DNA from: Oscillospiraceae bacterium
Lineage (GTDB): Bacteria; Bacillota; Clostridia; Oscillospirales; Ruminococcaceae
Reading direction: 5' to 3'
Assembly: GCA_009783695.1 (NCBI GenBank)
Contig: WRCY01000023.1
Location: 1 to 32,224, forward strand
Length of the DNA stretch: 32,224 bases
Part shown: positions 15,180 through 22,364 of the stretch, in pieces
How positions within the stretch are numbered: the first letter of the stretch is position 1
Layout of the letters: the number at the start of each line of letters is the position of its first letter
Notes under the pieces: model-generated
Databases searched by the model: none
Told to the model about the DNA's origin: nothing
The model's input: the letters and a program-made list of their open reading frames with translations, nothing else
Position numbers and translations under genes: made by a program

Positions 15180-15707
15180 ATTATCGGCAACAAGGAATTG
15201 CTCATCAATAACCAAATCGTAACCGAGGAAGTGCGCGTGCAGGGCGCGGAGGGTGAAGTGCTCGGCATTATGAAGCGCACGGAGGCACAGGATATGGCGG
15301 ACGCCAAAAACTTAGACCTTGTGCTCATCGCGCCTCAGGGGAATCCGCCCGTATGCCGGATTATGGACTACGGGAAGTATCGTTTTGAAATTTCAAAGCG
15401 TGAGAAGGAGCTCCGTAAGAACCAGAAGCACGTAGAGCTCAAGGAAGTGCGCATGTCGCTTAATATCGACACCAACGACCTTAACACCAAGGTCGGTCAC
15501 GCTACGAAATTTTTGAAAGCCGGCGATAAGGTAAAGGTTACAATCAGGTTTAAAGGAAGAGAGATGACGCATCCGAAGCTCGGCGAACAGCTGATGAAGC
15601 GGTTTGTCGAGGCGTGTGCCGAATTCGGCGCGGCTGAAAAGCCCTCCAAGTTTGAGGGGCGCAACCTTAATGTTATACTTGCACCGAAAAAAGATACACA
15701 GAAATAA
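15180..15707 (+). CDS. infC: Translation initiation factor IF-3 (ATT start)
   Basis: IF-3 binds the 30S subunit and checks start-codon pairing. 175 residues with the usual two domains: LINNQIVTEEVRVQGAEGEVLG ... APQGNPPVCRIMDYGKYRFE, then HVELKEVRMSLNIDTNDLNTK ... RFKGREMTHPKLG. An in-frame TAG ends at 15179, so the frame must open at ATT (15180) or later. ATT is preceded by GGAGGGAG, and a rare start codon is typical for infC, where it permits autoregulation. The TTG at 15198 would be the alternative but lacks a ribosome binding site and removes conserved residues. Confidence 0.93.
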   Translation: MIGNKELLINNQIVTEEVRVQGAEGEVLGIMKRTEAQDMADAKNLDLVLIAPQGNPPVCRIMDYGKYRFEISKREKELRKNQKHVELKEVRMSLNIDTNDLNTKVGHATKFLKAGDKVKVTIRFKGREMTHPKLGEQLMKRFVEACAEFGAAEKPSKFEGRNLNVILAPKKDTQK

Positions 15708-15794
15708 GGAGGATTCAGTCCCTGTAATGAATTCTTATGTAGAGAGAAAACAAATTCTGTAGCTAAATGAAGCTGGAAAGGAAAGGTATTGAAA

Positions 15795-16001
15795 ATGGCA
15801 TCGGGACCAAAAATGAAGACGCACAGCGGAGCAAAAAAGCGTTTTAAAATGACGAAGAGCGGTAAAATTAAATACCGCCGTACCAACCGCATACACAGGC
15901 TCACACAGAAATCAACCAAACGTAAGCGCACGAGCCGCAAGGCGAACTACGTTGACAAGAGCAACGTCGCGGAAGTAAGAGCATTACTGCCGTATAATTA
16001 A
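15795..16001 (+). CDS. rpmI: 50S ribosomal protein L35
   Basis: 68 residues, basic, MASGPKMKTHSGAKKRFKMT at the start and RTNRIHRLTQKSTKRKR in the middle, typical of bL35. ATG at 15795 with AAAGG eight bases upstream; the in-frame TTG at 15789 is not needed. The 87-base gap after infC has GAGAAAAC about 50 bases before the ATG and an AAAGGAAAGG tail, possibly a decayed copy of the leader family. Confidence 0.95.
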   Translation: MASGPKMKTHSGAKKRFKMTKSGKIKYRRTNRIHRLTQKSTKRKRTSRKANYVDKSNVAEVRALLPYN

Positions 16002-16027
16002 TAATGTGCAATACGCTACCCAAGAAT

Positions 16028-16105
16028 TTAACAGTTTTCTCTGCGGAATCGGGAAAACGAAACTATTCAATCAGCACTGCTTAAGAAAGGACTATAGGTA
16101 AAATT
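16028..16105 (+). promoter_or_regulatory. GGGAAAACG leader element of rplT
   Basis: GGGAAAACG begins at 16051, 55 nt before the rplT ATG. TTAACAG (16028-16034) pairs with CTGCTTAA (16077-16084) with one bulge, and GTTTTC upstream pairs with GAAAAC, instead of the downstream GTTTT used by other copies. Tail AAGAAAGGACTATAGG. The GKT frame through it ends in TAA four bases before ATG. Confidence 0.6.
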
Positions 16106-16459
16106 ATGGCTCGTGTAAAAGGCGCGCTCGCTACGCGCAAGAGAAGAAATAAAATTTTAAAACAGGCGAAAGGTTATTGGGGCGGCAAAAGCAGGCTCTT
16201 CAAGACCGCGAAAGAGGCAGTCTGGAAGTCGGCGCAGTACGCTTATATAAGCAGAAGACTTAAAAAGAGAGATTTCAGAAAGCTCTGGATTACAAGAATT
16301 TCCGCCGCCTGTAAAAACAATGGCATGAATTATTCGACGTTTATAAACGGACTCAAAAAGGCTAACATCAGCCTTAACCGCAAAATGCTTTCCGAAATAG
16401 CAATCCATGACGCAGACGGCTTCGCCGCACTTGTGCAAAAAGCGAAGGCTCACGCTTAA
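16106..16459 (+). CDS. rplT: 50S ribosomal protein L20
   Basis: 117 residues. [39 protein letters not shown] start, RKRDFR-type motif, and [25 protein letters not shown] identify bL20. It binds 23S rRNA and, in Bacillus-type operons, represses translation of its own operon. Last gene of infC-rpmI-rplT. Confidence 0.96.
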   Translation: MARVKGALATRKRRNKILKQAKGYWGGKSRLFKTAKEAVWKSAQYAYISRRLKKRDFRKLWITRISAACKNNGMNYSTFINGLKKANISLNRKMLSEIAIHDADGFAALVQKAKAHA

Positions 16460-16475
16460 ACTATACAAAACCGCA

Positions 16476-16501
16476 CACCGCGCCCTTAAAAAGGCGCGGT
16501 G
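16476..16501 (+). terminator. Hairpin after rplT, possible weak terminator
   Basis: CACCGCGCC (16476-16484) and GGCGCGGTG (16493-16501) pair perfectly with an 8-nt loop, 16 bases after the rplT stop. No T-run follows, so termination would be inefficient or need a factor. The ribosome binding site of the next gene lies just after it. Confidence 0.4.
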
Positions 16502-16519
16502 ATTAACTGTAGGTGTAAA

Positions 16520-17290
16520 ATGAAAAACAAAACTAAGCCTGTTGTTGTTTTTATGGTAATCTTCATTGCAGTATCGCTGTTCCCGCCCGCAGTTTTTGCG
16601 AACTCGGCAGAACCGCCGTTGTTTACTGTGATGGTGACCAACGCGCCTGAAGATTTGCAAGTGTCTTTGCGTTTTGCTGACGGAAAGCAATTTGGTGCAA
16701 ATGTTATCAGGAAAAACCCGGCAAACGATACATTTTATCATTTTTATAGCGATGGCGGTCTTTTTTATATCGGGCGCGCAGAATTAAATGAAGCAACGCT
16801 TGCCGTAACGACAGGCGGCGAAACGCTGGAATTTCCTCTGCTTGAAATACAAAATACTTACCACAGGTTCATGACTTTAAACCTTTCAAACCGCACTCTC
16901 ATACCCGGTACGCCATTAGTACGCAATACAATTCTGGTTGTTATGAGAATTGTTTTTACGTTACTGATTGAAGGTTTGATTTTTTTAGCTTTCGGTTTTA
17001 GAGGAAAAAGAAACTGGATGGTTTTTCTTGTCGTGAATTTAATTACGCAGGGTGGGTTAAATATAATCCTAAGCAATCCCGAAATGGGGAGTTACTGGGG
17101 TTTAGTCTATTTAGGACTGGAAATTATTATATTTATTGTTGAAATTATTGCGTTTACTATTTTGTTGAAAAGAGAAAAATCAAAATGGTGGCTTAAAGGC
17201 TGGAAAAAACCGCTGTACGCCATCATTGCAAACACAGCGAGTCTTATCGCGGGCGCATATCTAATCGGCGCGTTTATTGTTTACTATTAA
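16520..17290 (+). CDS. Membrane protein with signal peptide and four C-terminal membrane segments, unknown
   Basis: 256 residues from the ATG at 16520 (AGG seven bases upstream). The N-terminus MKNKTKPVVVFMVIFIAVSL followed by FPPAVFANSA reads as a signal peptide with an AxA-type cleavage site. About residues 30-130 form a soluble extracytoplasmic region rich in beta strands. Four hydrophobic segments follow (starting near NTILVVMRIVFTLL, NWMVFLVVNLI, YWGLVYLGLEIIIF, and PLYAIIANTASLI). I do not recognise the family. It stands between the ribosomal operon and the methyltransferase gene with a 17-base gap to the latter. Its third-position base use looks more AT-rich than its neighbours. Confidence 0.7.
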   Translation: MKNKTKPVVVFMVIFIAVSLFPPAVFANSAEPPLFTVMVTNAPEDLQVSLRFADGKQFGANVIRKNPANDTFYHFYSDGGLFYIGRAELNEATLAVTTGGETLEFPLLEIQNTYHRFMTLNLSNRTLIPGTPLVRNTILVVMRIVFTLLIEGLIFLAFGFRGKRNWMVFLVVNLITQGGLNIILSNPEMGSYWGLVYLGLEIIIFIVEIIAFTILLKREKSKWWLKGWKKPLYAIIANTASLIAGAYLIGAFIVYY

Positions 17291-17307
17291 TATCCGAAAG
17301 GCTCAAG

Positions 17308-18117
17308 ATGATTATTACAAGCCGCCAAAACCCCCAAGTTGCTCACTTCCGCGCTTTAATGCGCGACCGAAAAGCCCGCCTTGAAAGCGGGCTGTTTGCC
17401 GTCGAGGGTGAAAAATTATTTCATGAAGCTGTAGCCTCCGGCTTAAAACCCGAGCAAATTCTCTTAACGGAAAAGTTTTCACAAAAAAATGACAATTTCT
17501 GTAAAAAAGCCGCAAATTTATGCAATATAGACATAATTAGCGACGATTTGGCTGAATATATTTCTGATACAAAGTCGCCGCAGGGTGTGTTTTTTTCACT
17601 TCCCCTGCTTGACAAATTTTCAAAATTGAGTACACTTATTAATAGTACCGGCACGAGCCGCGCGTCTGCTTCTCAAACGACGGCGGCAAGATTTCGTGTA
17701 ATCGCTTTAGATGAAGTTCAAACTCCGGGGAATGTCGGCGCGATTATACGCAGCTGCGACGCTTTCGGAGTGGATGCGCTGCTGCTTTCGGAGAGCTGCG
17801 CCGACATACACTCGCCGAAAGTAATAAGAAGCGCGATGGGCTCGGCGTTTAGGCTTCCTGTTTACCGCGGCGGGCTCGTGGAGTTGAAAACGCTTGGCTT
17901 TACAGTCATCGGCGCGGCTTTAAGCGATAAGGCGGAAAAGCTCACGGATTTCAGCTTCCCTGAAAAGAGCGTTGTTGTAATCGGCTCGGAGGGTGCAGGA
18001 ATAAGCGCGCAGGTACTCGCTTTATGCGACAGTGAAATTTATATACCCATTAAAAATGCAGAGTCTTTGAACGCGGCGGTCGCTGCTTCGATTATCATAT
18101 ACGAAATGAGGAAATAA
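17308..18117 (+). CDS. TrmH/SpoU-family RNA 2'-O-methyltransferase
   Basis: 269 residues. Residues 1-100 form the RNA-binding N-terminal domain (ITSRQNPQVAHFRAL ... GLFAVEGEKLFHEAV). The SPOUT catalytic domain carries motif 1 (LDEVQTPGNVGAIIRSCDAFGVDALLL), motif 2 (VVVIGSEGAGIS) and motif 3 (IPIKNAESLNAAVAASIIIYEM), which form the trefoil-knot SAM site. It probably methylates a ribose in 23S rRNA or tRNA; the target is not deducible. topA begins seven bases after its stop. Confidence 0.92.
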   Translation: MIITSRQNPQVAHFRALMRDRKARLESGLFAVEGEKLFHEAVASGLKPEQILLTEKFSQKNDNFCKKAANLCNIDIISDDLAEYISDTKSPQGVFFSLPLLDKFSKLSTLINSTGTSRASASQTTAARFRVIALDEVQTPGNVGAIIRSCDAFGVDALLLSESCADIHSPKVIRSAMGSAFRLPVYRGGLVELKTLGFTVIGAALSDKAEKLTDFSFPEKSVVVIGSEGAGISAQVLALCDSEIYIPIKNAESLNAAVAASIIIYEMRK

Positions 18118-18124
18118 CACATTC

Positions 18125-20242
18125 ATGTCTGATTTAATCATCGTGGAGTCACCTGCAAAAGCAAAAACAATCGGGAAGTATCTCGGCAAAAATTTTAAAG
18201 TCATGGCTTCGGTGGGGCATATCCGCGACCTTCCGAAATCCAAGCTCGGCGTAGATATAGAGCATAATTTCGAGCCAATTTACGAGAATAAAAAGGATAA
18301 AGCCACACTCATTAAGGACTTGAAGAAACAAGCGGATAAGTCGGGTTCCGTCTACCTCGCGACCGACCCGGACCGCGAGGGCGAGGCGATTTCATGGCAC
18401 TTGGCGCATATTTTGAACCTTGACGCCGCAAAACCCATCCGCGTAACTTTCAACGAAATTACGAAAGCAGGCATTAAAGACGGTATGGCACGACCGCGCG
18501 GGCTCGACATGGGACTTGTAAACGCACAGCAGGCACGCAGAATTCTCGATAGAATAGTAGGTTATATGCTGAGTCCGTTTTTGTGGAAAAAAGTCCGCCG
18601 CGGACTGTCGGCAGGGCGTGTGCAGTCGGTGGCCGTGCGGCTTATCGTCGACCGTGAAAAGGAAATCGAGAGCTTCCAAAGCCGCGAATACTGGAGCGTT
18701 GACGCATCGCTGCTCGCTTCGGGAAGCAAGAAAGCTTTCCCCGCAAAACTCACAGAAGTTGACGGAGGGAAAATAGAACTGACCGGCAAAAAAGATGCGG
18801 ATAAAATTTTAAAGCGTCTTGAGGGTGCGGAGTTTGAAGTTTCCGCAGTTAAAAAATCCACGCGCAAAAAGCTCCCCGCGCCGCCGTTCACGACATCTAC
18901 CTTACAGCAGGAAGCTTCGCGCAAGCTGTTCTTCAACTCGCGGCGAACCATGAAGACCGCGCAGGAGCTATATGAGGGTGTCGAGCTGCCTGAGCACGGC
19001 GCAATCGGGCTCATAACCTATATGAGAACCGACAGCCTGCGGATTTCAAATGAGGCGAAGCAGGCGGCAAAAGAGCTCATTGAACAGAAGTTCGGAGCCC
19101 AGTATGTTTTTGCGGGTGAACGGGTTTTCAAGTCTAAGGCTAATTCACAGGACGGGCACGAGGCAATCCGCCCGAGCGTGCCGCATATAAGCCCCGAGCA
19201 GATAAAAGGTCACGTTTCAAGTGACCAGTATAAGCTTTACAAGCTAATTTGGGAGCGGTTCATGGCGAGCCAGATGGAAAATGCGCAGCTCAACACTGTT
19301 TCGGCGGATATTACCGCCAACGGCTGTTTGTTTAAGGCAAACGGTTTCACTGTCAAGTTCGACGGTTTTATGAAGCTGTACGTTGACGGGAGTGAAAATG
19401 AAAACTCCGATGAAACAGGCACGACGGCGCTGCCCGCGCTCACGAAAGGCGAGGTGCTCAAAGTTGAGAGCGTAGAGGGTAACCAGCATTTTACGCAGCC
19501 GCCCGGGCGCTTCACTGAGGCGAGCCTGATTAAAGCGCTCGAGGAAAACGGCATCGGCAGACCGTCAACGTATGCGCCGACAATTACCACAATCCTTGAC
19601 AGACAGTATGTCGAAAGAGCGCAGAAGCAGCTTAAACCCACGATTTTGGGGCGGGTAATCACCGATTTATTACAGGAGCACTTTGATAATATAGTTGACA
19701 CGAAATTTACCGCGCAGATGGAAACCGACCTCGACAAAATCGAACACGAGAACGAGGAGTGGACTGTGGTGCTGCGCGAGTTTTACGGCGAGTTCGAGAA
19801 GACGCTCACCAAAGCAGAAAAGGAAATGGAGGGCAAGCGGGTGAAAATCCCCGACGAACCTACCGACATTCCGTGTGAGCTGTGCGGGAAGATGCTGTCG
19901 ATAAAAATCGGCCCTTACGGGAAATTCCTCGGTTGTTCCGGCTTCCCCGAGTGCAAGCACACTAAAAAAATTGTCAACGAGGCGGGCGGCGAATGTCCGG
20001 GCTGTACGGGCAAAATGATAAGCAAAAAATCCAAAAAGGGCAAGCCTTATTTCGGCTGCGAGAATGTTAAGGACTGCGGTTTTATGACGTGGGATACGCC
20101 TGTTTCCGAGCAGTGCCCGACCTGCGCCAAGAAACTGTTCCGCAAAGGCGGCAAAAAAGGCAAGCTCTACTGCGCGGCGGAGAAGTGCGGGTATGAGGCG
20201 GAAGCGGTTGATAATGAGCAGGCGGAGGGGGCAGAAGTTTGA
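18125..20242 (+). CDS. topA: DNA topoisomerase I (type IA)
   Basis: It relaxes negative supercoils. 705 residues. TOPRIM domain at the start (LIIVESPAKAKTIGKYLG) with DPDREGEAISWHL; active-site tyrosine Tyr299 in GLITYMRTDSLRIS; GIGRPSTYAPTI in the cleavage core. Three C-terminal Cys4 zinc modules follow: CELCGK...CSGFPEC, CPGCTG...CENVKDC and CPTCAK...CAAEKC. The zinc domains contact single-stranded DNA and, in some bacteria, RNA polymerase. The stop lies in GTTTGA, which overlaps the possible TTG of the next leader ORF. Confidence 0.97.
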   Translation: MSDLIIVESPAKAKTIGKYLGKNFKVMASVGHIRDLPKSKLGVDIEHNFEPIYENKKDKATLIKDLKKQADKSGSVYLATDPDREGEAISWHLAHILNLDAAKPIRVTFNEITKAGIKDGMARPRGLDMGLVNAQQARRILDRIVGYMLSPFLWKKVRRGLSAGRVQSVAVRLIVDREKEIESFQSREYWSVDASLLASGSKKAFPAKLTEVDGGKIELTGKKDADKILKRLEGAEFEVSAVKKSTRKKLPAPPFTTSTLQQEASRKLFFNSRRTMKTAQELYEGVELPEHGAIGLITYMRTDSLRISNEAKQAAKELIEQKFGAQYVFAGERVFKSKANSQDGHEAIRPSVPHISPEQIKGHVSSDQYKLYKLIWERFMASQMENAQLNTVSADITANGCLFKANGFTVKFDGFMKLYVDGSENENSDETGTTALPALTKGEVLKVESVEGNQHFTQPPGRFTEASLIKALEENGIGRPSTYAPTITTILDRQYVERAQKQLKPTILGRVITDLLQEHFDNIVDTKFTAQMETDLDKIEHENEEWTVVLREFYGEFEKTLTKAEKEMEGKRVKIPDEPTDIPCELCGKMLSIKIGPYGKFLGCSGFPECKHTKKIVNEAGGECPGCTGKMISKKSKKGKPYFGCENVKDCGFMTWDTPVSEQCPTCAKKLFRKGGKKGKLYCAAEKCGYEAEAVDNEQAEGAEV

Positions 20243-20304
20243 AAATAAACACAAATGACCCCGGGAAAACGTTGTTTTTGTTCGTTTGTGAAGAAAGGAC
20301 TTAA
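20239..20304 (+). CDS. Possible 21-codon leader ORF after topA (TTG start)
   Basis: TTG overlaps the topA stop and follows GGAGGGGG by about ten bases. The frame encodes KINTNDPGKTLFLFVC after the initiator and ends EERT-stop, eleven bases before the DUF6440 ATG. The GKTLF and EERT elements match the pfkA leader frame. Of the leader frames this one has the best ribosome binding site. Confidence 0.3.
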   Translation: MKINTNDPGKTLFLFVCEERT

Positions 20305-20315
20305 TGGAAATAATA
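20250..20315 (+). promoter_or_regulatory. GGGAAAACG leader element of the DUF6440 gene
   Basis: A nine-pair outer helix joins CACAAATGA (20250-20258) and TCGTTTGTG (20282-20290). Inside it is AAAAC-GTT-GTTTT. The tail is AAGAAAGGACTTAATGG. First G to ATG (20316) is 53 nt, the same as in unrelated genes. Confidence 0.75.
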
Positions 20316-20495
20316 ATGACAAAAGAAAAAAGATTTGAAATCGTTTATAAGCAGGGAAAGCTGACGGGCTATAAAATAATAAAGGATACCAAGACAGGGG
20401 TTATGTACCTTTTCTTTAATGACGGGGCGTATGCAGGCGGTTTAACCCCGCTGCTTGACCCGGACGGCAAGCCGCTTGTTGACGCGGAAAGATGA
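20316..20495 (+). CDS. DUF6440-family small protein
   Basis: 59 residues: KRFEIVYKQGKLTGYKIIKD, then TGVMYLFFNDGAYAGGLTPL and LDPDGKPLV. The phrase GVxYLF...YAGGLTPLLDxDGKP is what I associate with DUF6440, small clostridial proteins of unknown role. I prefer the ATG at 20316, which fits the leader spacing seen elsewhere; an in-frame ATG at 20304 would add four residues and sits four bases from the Shine-Dalgarno. The stop overlaps trmFO (ATGA), so it is coupled to that gene. Confidence 0.8.
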   Translation: MTKEKRFEIVYKQGKLTGYKIIKDTKTGVMYLFFNDGAYAGGLTPLLDPDGKPLVDAER

Positions 20496-21817
20496 CGGTT
20501 AGTGTAATCGGCGCGGGGCTCGCCGGCGTTGAAGCCGCGTGGACACTGGCGAAACATGGCTTCTGCGTGAGGCTGCACGAGATGAAGCCGCAGAAGTTTT
20601 CACCCGCGCATAATAACGCTGACTTTGCGGAGCTGGTTTGCTCAAACTCGTTTAAATCAAACGAAACCGCAAGCGCGGCGGGACTGTTAAAGGCGGAAAT
20701 GCGGCTGCTCGGCTCGCTCGTGCTTGAAGTTGCAGAGCAGACAAAAGTAAGCGCGGGCGGGGCTTTAGCGGTTGACAGGGAAAGCTTTTCGCAGGAAATA
20801 ACGCGCAGAATCCGCGAGGTTGCGAATATAGAAATTATAACCGGTGAAGTCACCCGGTTCCCGCAGAAAAACGCAATTATCGCAACAGGCCCGCTGACGA
20901 GCGATGTTTTCGCTGATGAATTAAAAAAGAAGTGCAGATTTTTACATTTTTATGACGCCGCCGCGCCCATAATTACGCTCGAAAGCGTGGATTTAAACAT
21001 AGCTTTTTTCGGCAACAGGTACGGCAAAGGCGAGGAAACAAGCGCAGATTACCTGAACTGCCCGATGAATGAAGACGAATATAATGTTTTTTATGAAGCG
21101 CTGGTTAACGCGGAAACCGTGCCGCTACGTAATTTTGAAAATCTCACGGTTTATGAGGGCTGCATGCCGGTTGAAATCCTCGCGAAACGCGGCAAAGACA
21201 GCGTTCGTTATGGTTGCATGAAGCCTGTAGGTTTTATTGTTCCGCCGCGAAGCGGTGATATTGCGTGCCGGGGCGCCCGACCGGGGAAACGCCCTTACGC
21301 GCTCGTTCAGCTCCGTCCCGAAAACGACAGGCGCACGCTGTTCAACATCGTCGGTTTTCAGACGAACCTCAAGTTCGGCGAGCAGGAAAGGGTTTTCCGG
21401 CTTATACCCGGGCTTGAAAACGCCGAGTTCATGCGGTTTGGTGTCATGCACCGCAATACATTCCTTGACAGCCCGCGGATTTTAGACAGCAGCTTTAAGC
21501 TCAAAGGCTCCGATAATATTTATTTCGCGGGGCAGATTACCGGAACAGAGGGCTACGCGGAGAGCGCGGCGGGCGGCATCATCGCCGGACTTTCGCTGGC
21601 GCGGGCATTGAAAGGAAAATCGTCGCTCGAACTTCCGGAAACCACGATGACAGGCGCATTATTAAGATATATCAGCGATGAATCCGTCACGAATTTTCAG
21701 CCGCTCGGCGCTAACATGGGGCTTCTGCCTGCACTCGAACATCGGATTAAAGGCAAGCGGGAGCGGTATGCGGCTCTTGCCGAACGCGCTCTGCGCGACC
21801 TTGAGGCTATTTTATAG
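20492..21817 (+). CDS. trmFO: Methylenetetrahydrofolate-tRNA-(uracil-5-)-methyltransferase
   Basis: It makes ribothymidine at U54 of tRNA using methylene-THF and FADH2. 441 residues. FAD-binding start TVSVIGAGLAGVEAAWTL, then LHEMKP, FAELVCSNSFKSN, and FAGQITGTEGYAESAAGGIIAGLSLAR near the C-terminus, all diagnostic of TrmFO. Overlaps the DUF6440 gene by four bases. Its last codons run into a 12-bp palindrome shared with the convergent gene, so the two coding regions overlap by 11 bases. Confidence 0.96.
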   Translation: MTVSVIGAGLAGVEAAWTLAKHGFCVRLHEMKPQKFSPAHNNADFAELVCSNSFKSNETASAAGLLKAEMRLLGSLVLEVAEQTKVSAGGALAVDRESFSQEITRRIREVANIEIITGEVTRFPQKNAIIATGPLTSDVFADELKKKCRFLHFYDAAAPIITLESVDLNIAFFGNRYGKGEETSADYLNCPMNEDEYNVFYEALVNAETVPLRNFENLTVYEGCMPVEILAKRGKDSVRYGCMKPVGFIVPPRSGDIACRGARPGKRPYALVQLRPENDRRTLFNIVGFQTNLKFGEQERVFRLIPGLENAEFMRFGVMHRNTFLDSPRILDSSFKLKGSDNIYFAGQITGTEGYAESAAGGIIAGLSLARALKGKSSLELPETTMTGALLRYISDESVTNFQPLGANMGLLPALEHRIKGKRERYAALAERALRDLEAIL

Positions 21818-21825
21818 CCTCAAGG
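21799..21825. other. Perfect 12-bp palindrome spanning two convergent stop codons
   Basis: CCTTGAGGCTAT and ATAGCCTCAAGG pair perfectly around a TTT loop. The stop codons of trmFO (+) and the small - strand gene both lie inside. No T-runs follow on either strand, yet the position suggests a bidirectional block to transcription. Because of the symmetry both proteins end in LEAI plus one residue. Confidence 0.6.
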
Positions 21826-22055
21826 AAAAGATTGAATCCCAGCTTGAACCCGCATTTGAAACATTCAACTTCACGTTCTGCGTCAAAATCAAATTTCTCA
21901 TCAGAAAAAATACGGTATGACTTTTTTTCTTTCTTGCTAAGCGATTTTTCAAATTTAATTTCCTTTAACCCCATTTCTTTTATCCGCTTCGGGTCAATTT
22001 TTAACATATCGTGATATAGTTCGCTGAGCATGAATTCTTCGATAATACTTTTCAT
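21807..22055 (-). CDS. Small protein, DUF6809-like, repressor-linked
   Basis: 82 residues, charged, helical: IIEEFMLSELYHDMLKIDP at the start, KSLSKKEKKSYRIF in the middle, and REVECFKCGFKLGFNLFLEAI at the end. This pattern resembles small accessory proteins I associate with DUF6809 (function unknown). AAAGGAGT precedes the ATG at 2055 of this block (22055). It is divergent from the XRE regulator, with two operators around its promoter. The AT-rich module lies between housekeeping genes, which suggests acquisition. Confidence 0.6.
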   Translation of the reverse strand: MKSIIEEFMLSELYHDMLKIDPKRIKEMGLKEIKFEKSLSKKEKKSYRIFSDEKFDFDAEREVECFKCGFKLGFNLFLEAIK

Positions 22056-22078
22056 GGTTTTACTCCTTTTTAATAAAA

Positions 22079-22091
22079 TAGCTAAAAGCTA
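22079..22091. promoter_or_regulatory. Operator 1 (TAGCT-AAA-AGCTA)
   Basis: Perfect inverted repeat just downstream of the predicted start of the - strand transcript. With operator 2 it is the likely binding site of the XRE protein encoded at 22146. Confidence 0.55.
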
Positions 22092-22096
22092 CGTTA

Positions 22097-22126
22097 ATTA
22101 TAACACAGCTAATAGCTATATGTCAA
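22097..22126 (-). promoter_or_regulatory. Sigma-A promoter of the - strand small gene
   Basis: On the - strand, TTGACA (22126-22121), an 18-base spacer and TATAAT (22102-22097). Operator 2 lies in the spacer and operator 1 just after the start site, an arrangement expected for a repressed promoter. Confidence 0.65.
22107..22118. promoter_or_regulatory. Operator 2 (AGCTA-A-TAGCT)
   Basis: Second symmetric AGCT-based site, lying between the -35 and -10 of the - strand promoter. Centre-to-centre distance to operator 1 is about 27 bases. Confidence 0.55.
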
Positions 22127-22145
22127 TAGGTTTGGAGAAGTTTTT

Positions 22146-22364
22146 ATGTTATTTTCAAAAAGACTTAAAGAATTAAGATTAGAAAAAAAATTAAATCAAA
22201 GTGATGTTGGTATTATGCTGGGTGTTACACCTACACAAATATCAGACATGGAGCGCGGGAGAAGAACGACAACGCTTGAAAAGGCTGTTGAACTTGCAGA
22301 TTATTTCGGCGTGTCGCTGGATTATTTAGTCGGCAGGACGGATAAGAGGGAGGTTAATCTGTGA
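22146..22364 (+). CDS. XRE-family transcriptional regulator
   Basis: 72 residues, almost entirely a Cro/cI-type helix-turn-helix: FSKRLKELRLEKKLNQSDVG, LGVTPTQISDMERGRRTTTL, ELADYFGVSLDYLVGRTD. It has no extra domain, so it is probably a simple repressor. GGAG lies eight bases upstream of ATG. It probably represses the divergent small gene, and itself, through the two AGCT operators. The 5' part is more AT-rich than the genes around it. The stop overlaps the plsX GTG by four bases (GTGA), so plsX translation is coupled to it. Confidence 0.9.
   Translation: MLFSKRLKELRLEKKLNQSDVGIMLGVTPTQISDMERGRRTTTLEKAVELADYFGVSLDYLVGRTDKREVNL

Noticed and set aside
16476-16501. Strong rplT terminator
   Set aside because: The stem is strong but no T-run follows on either strand, so it is kept only as a low-confidence hairpin.
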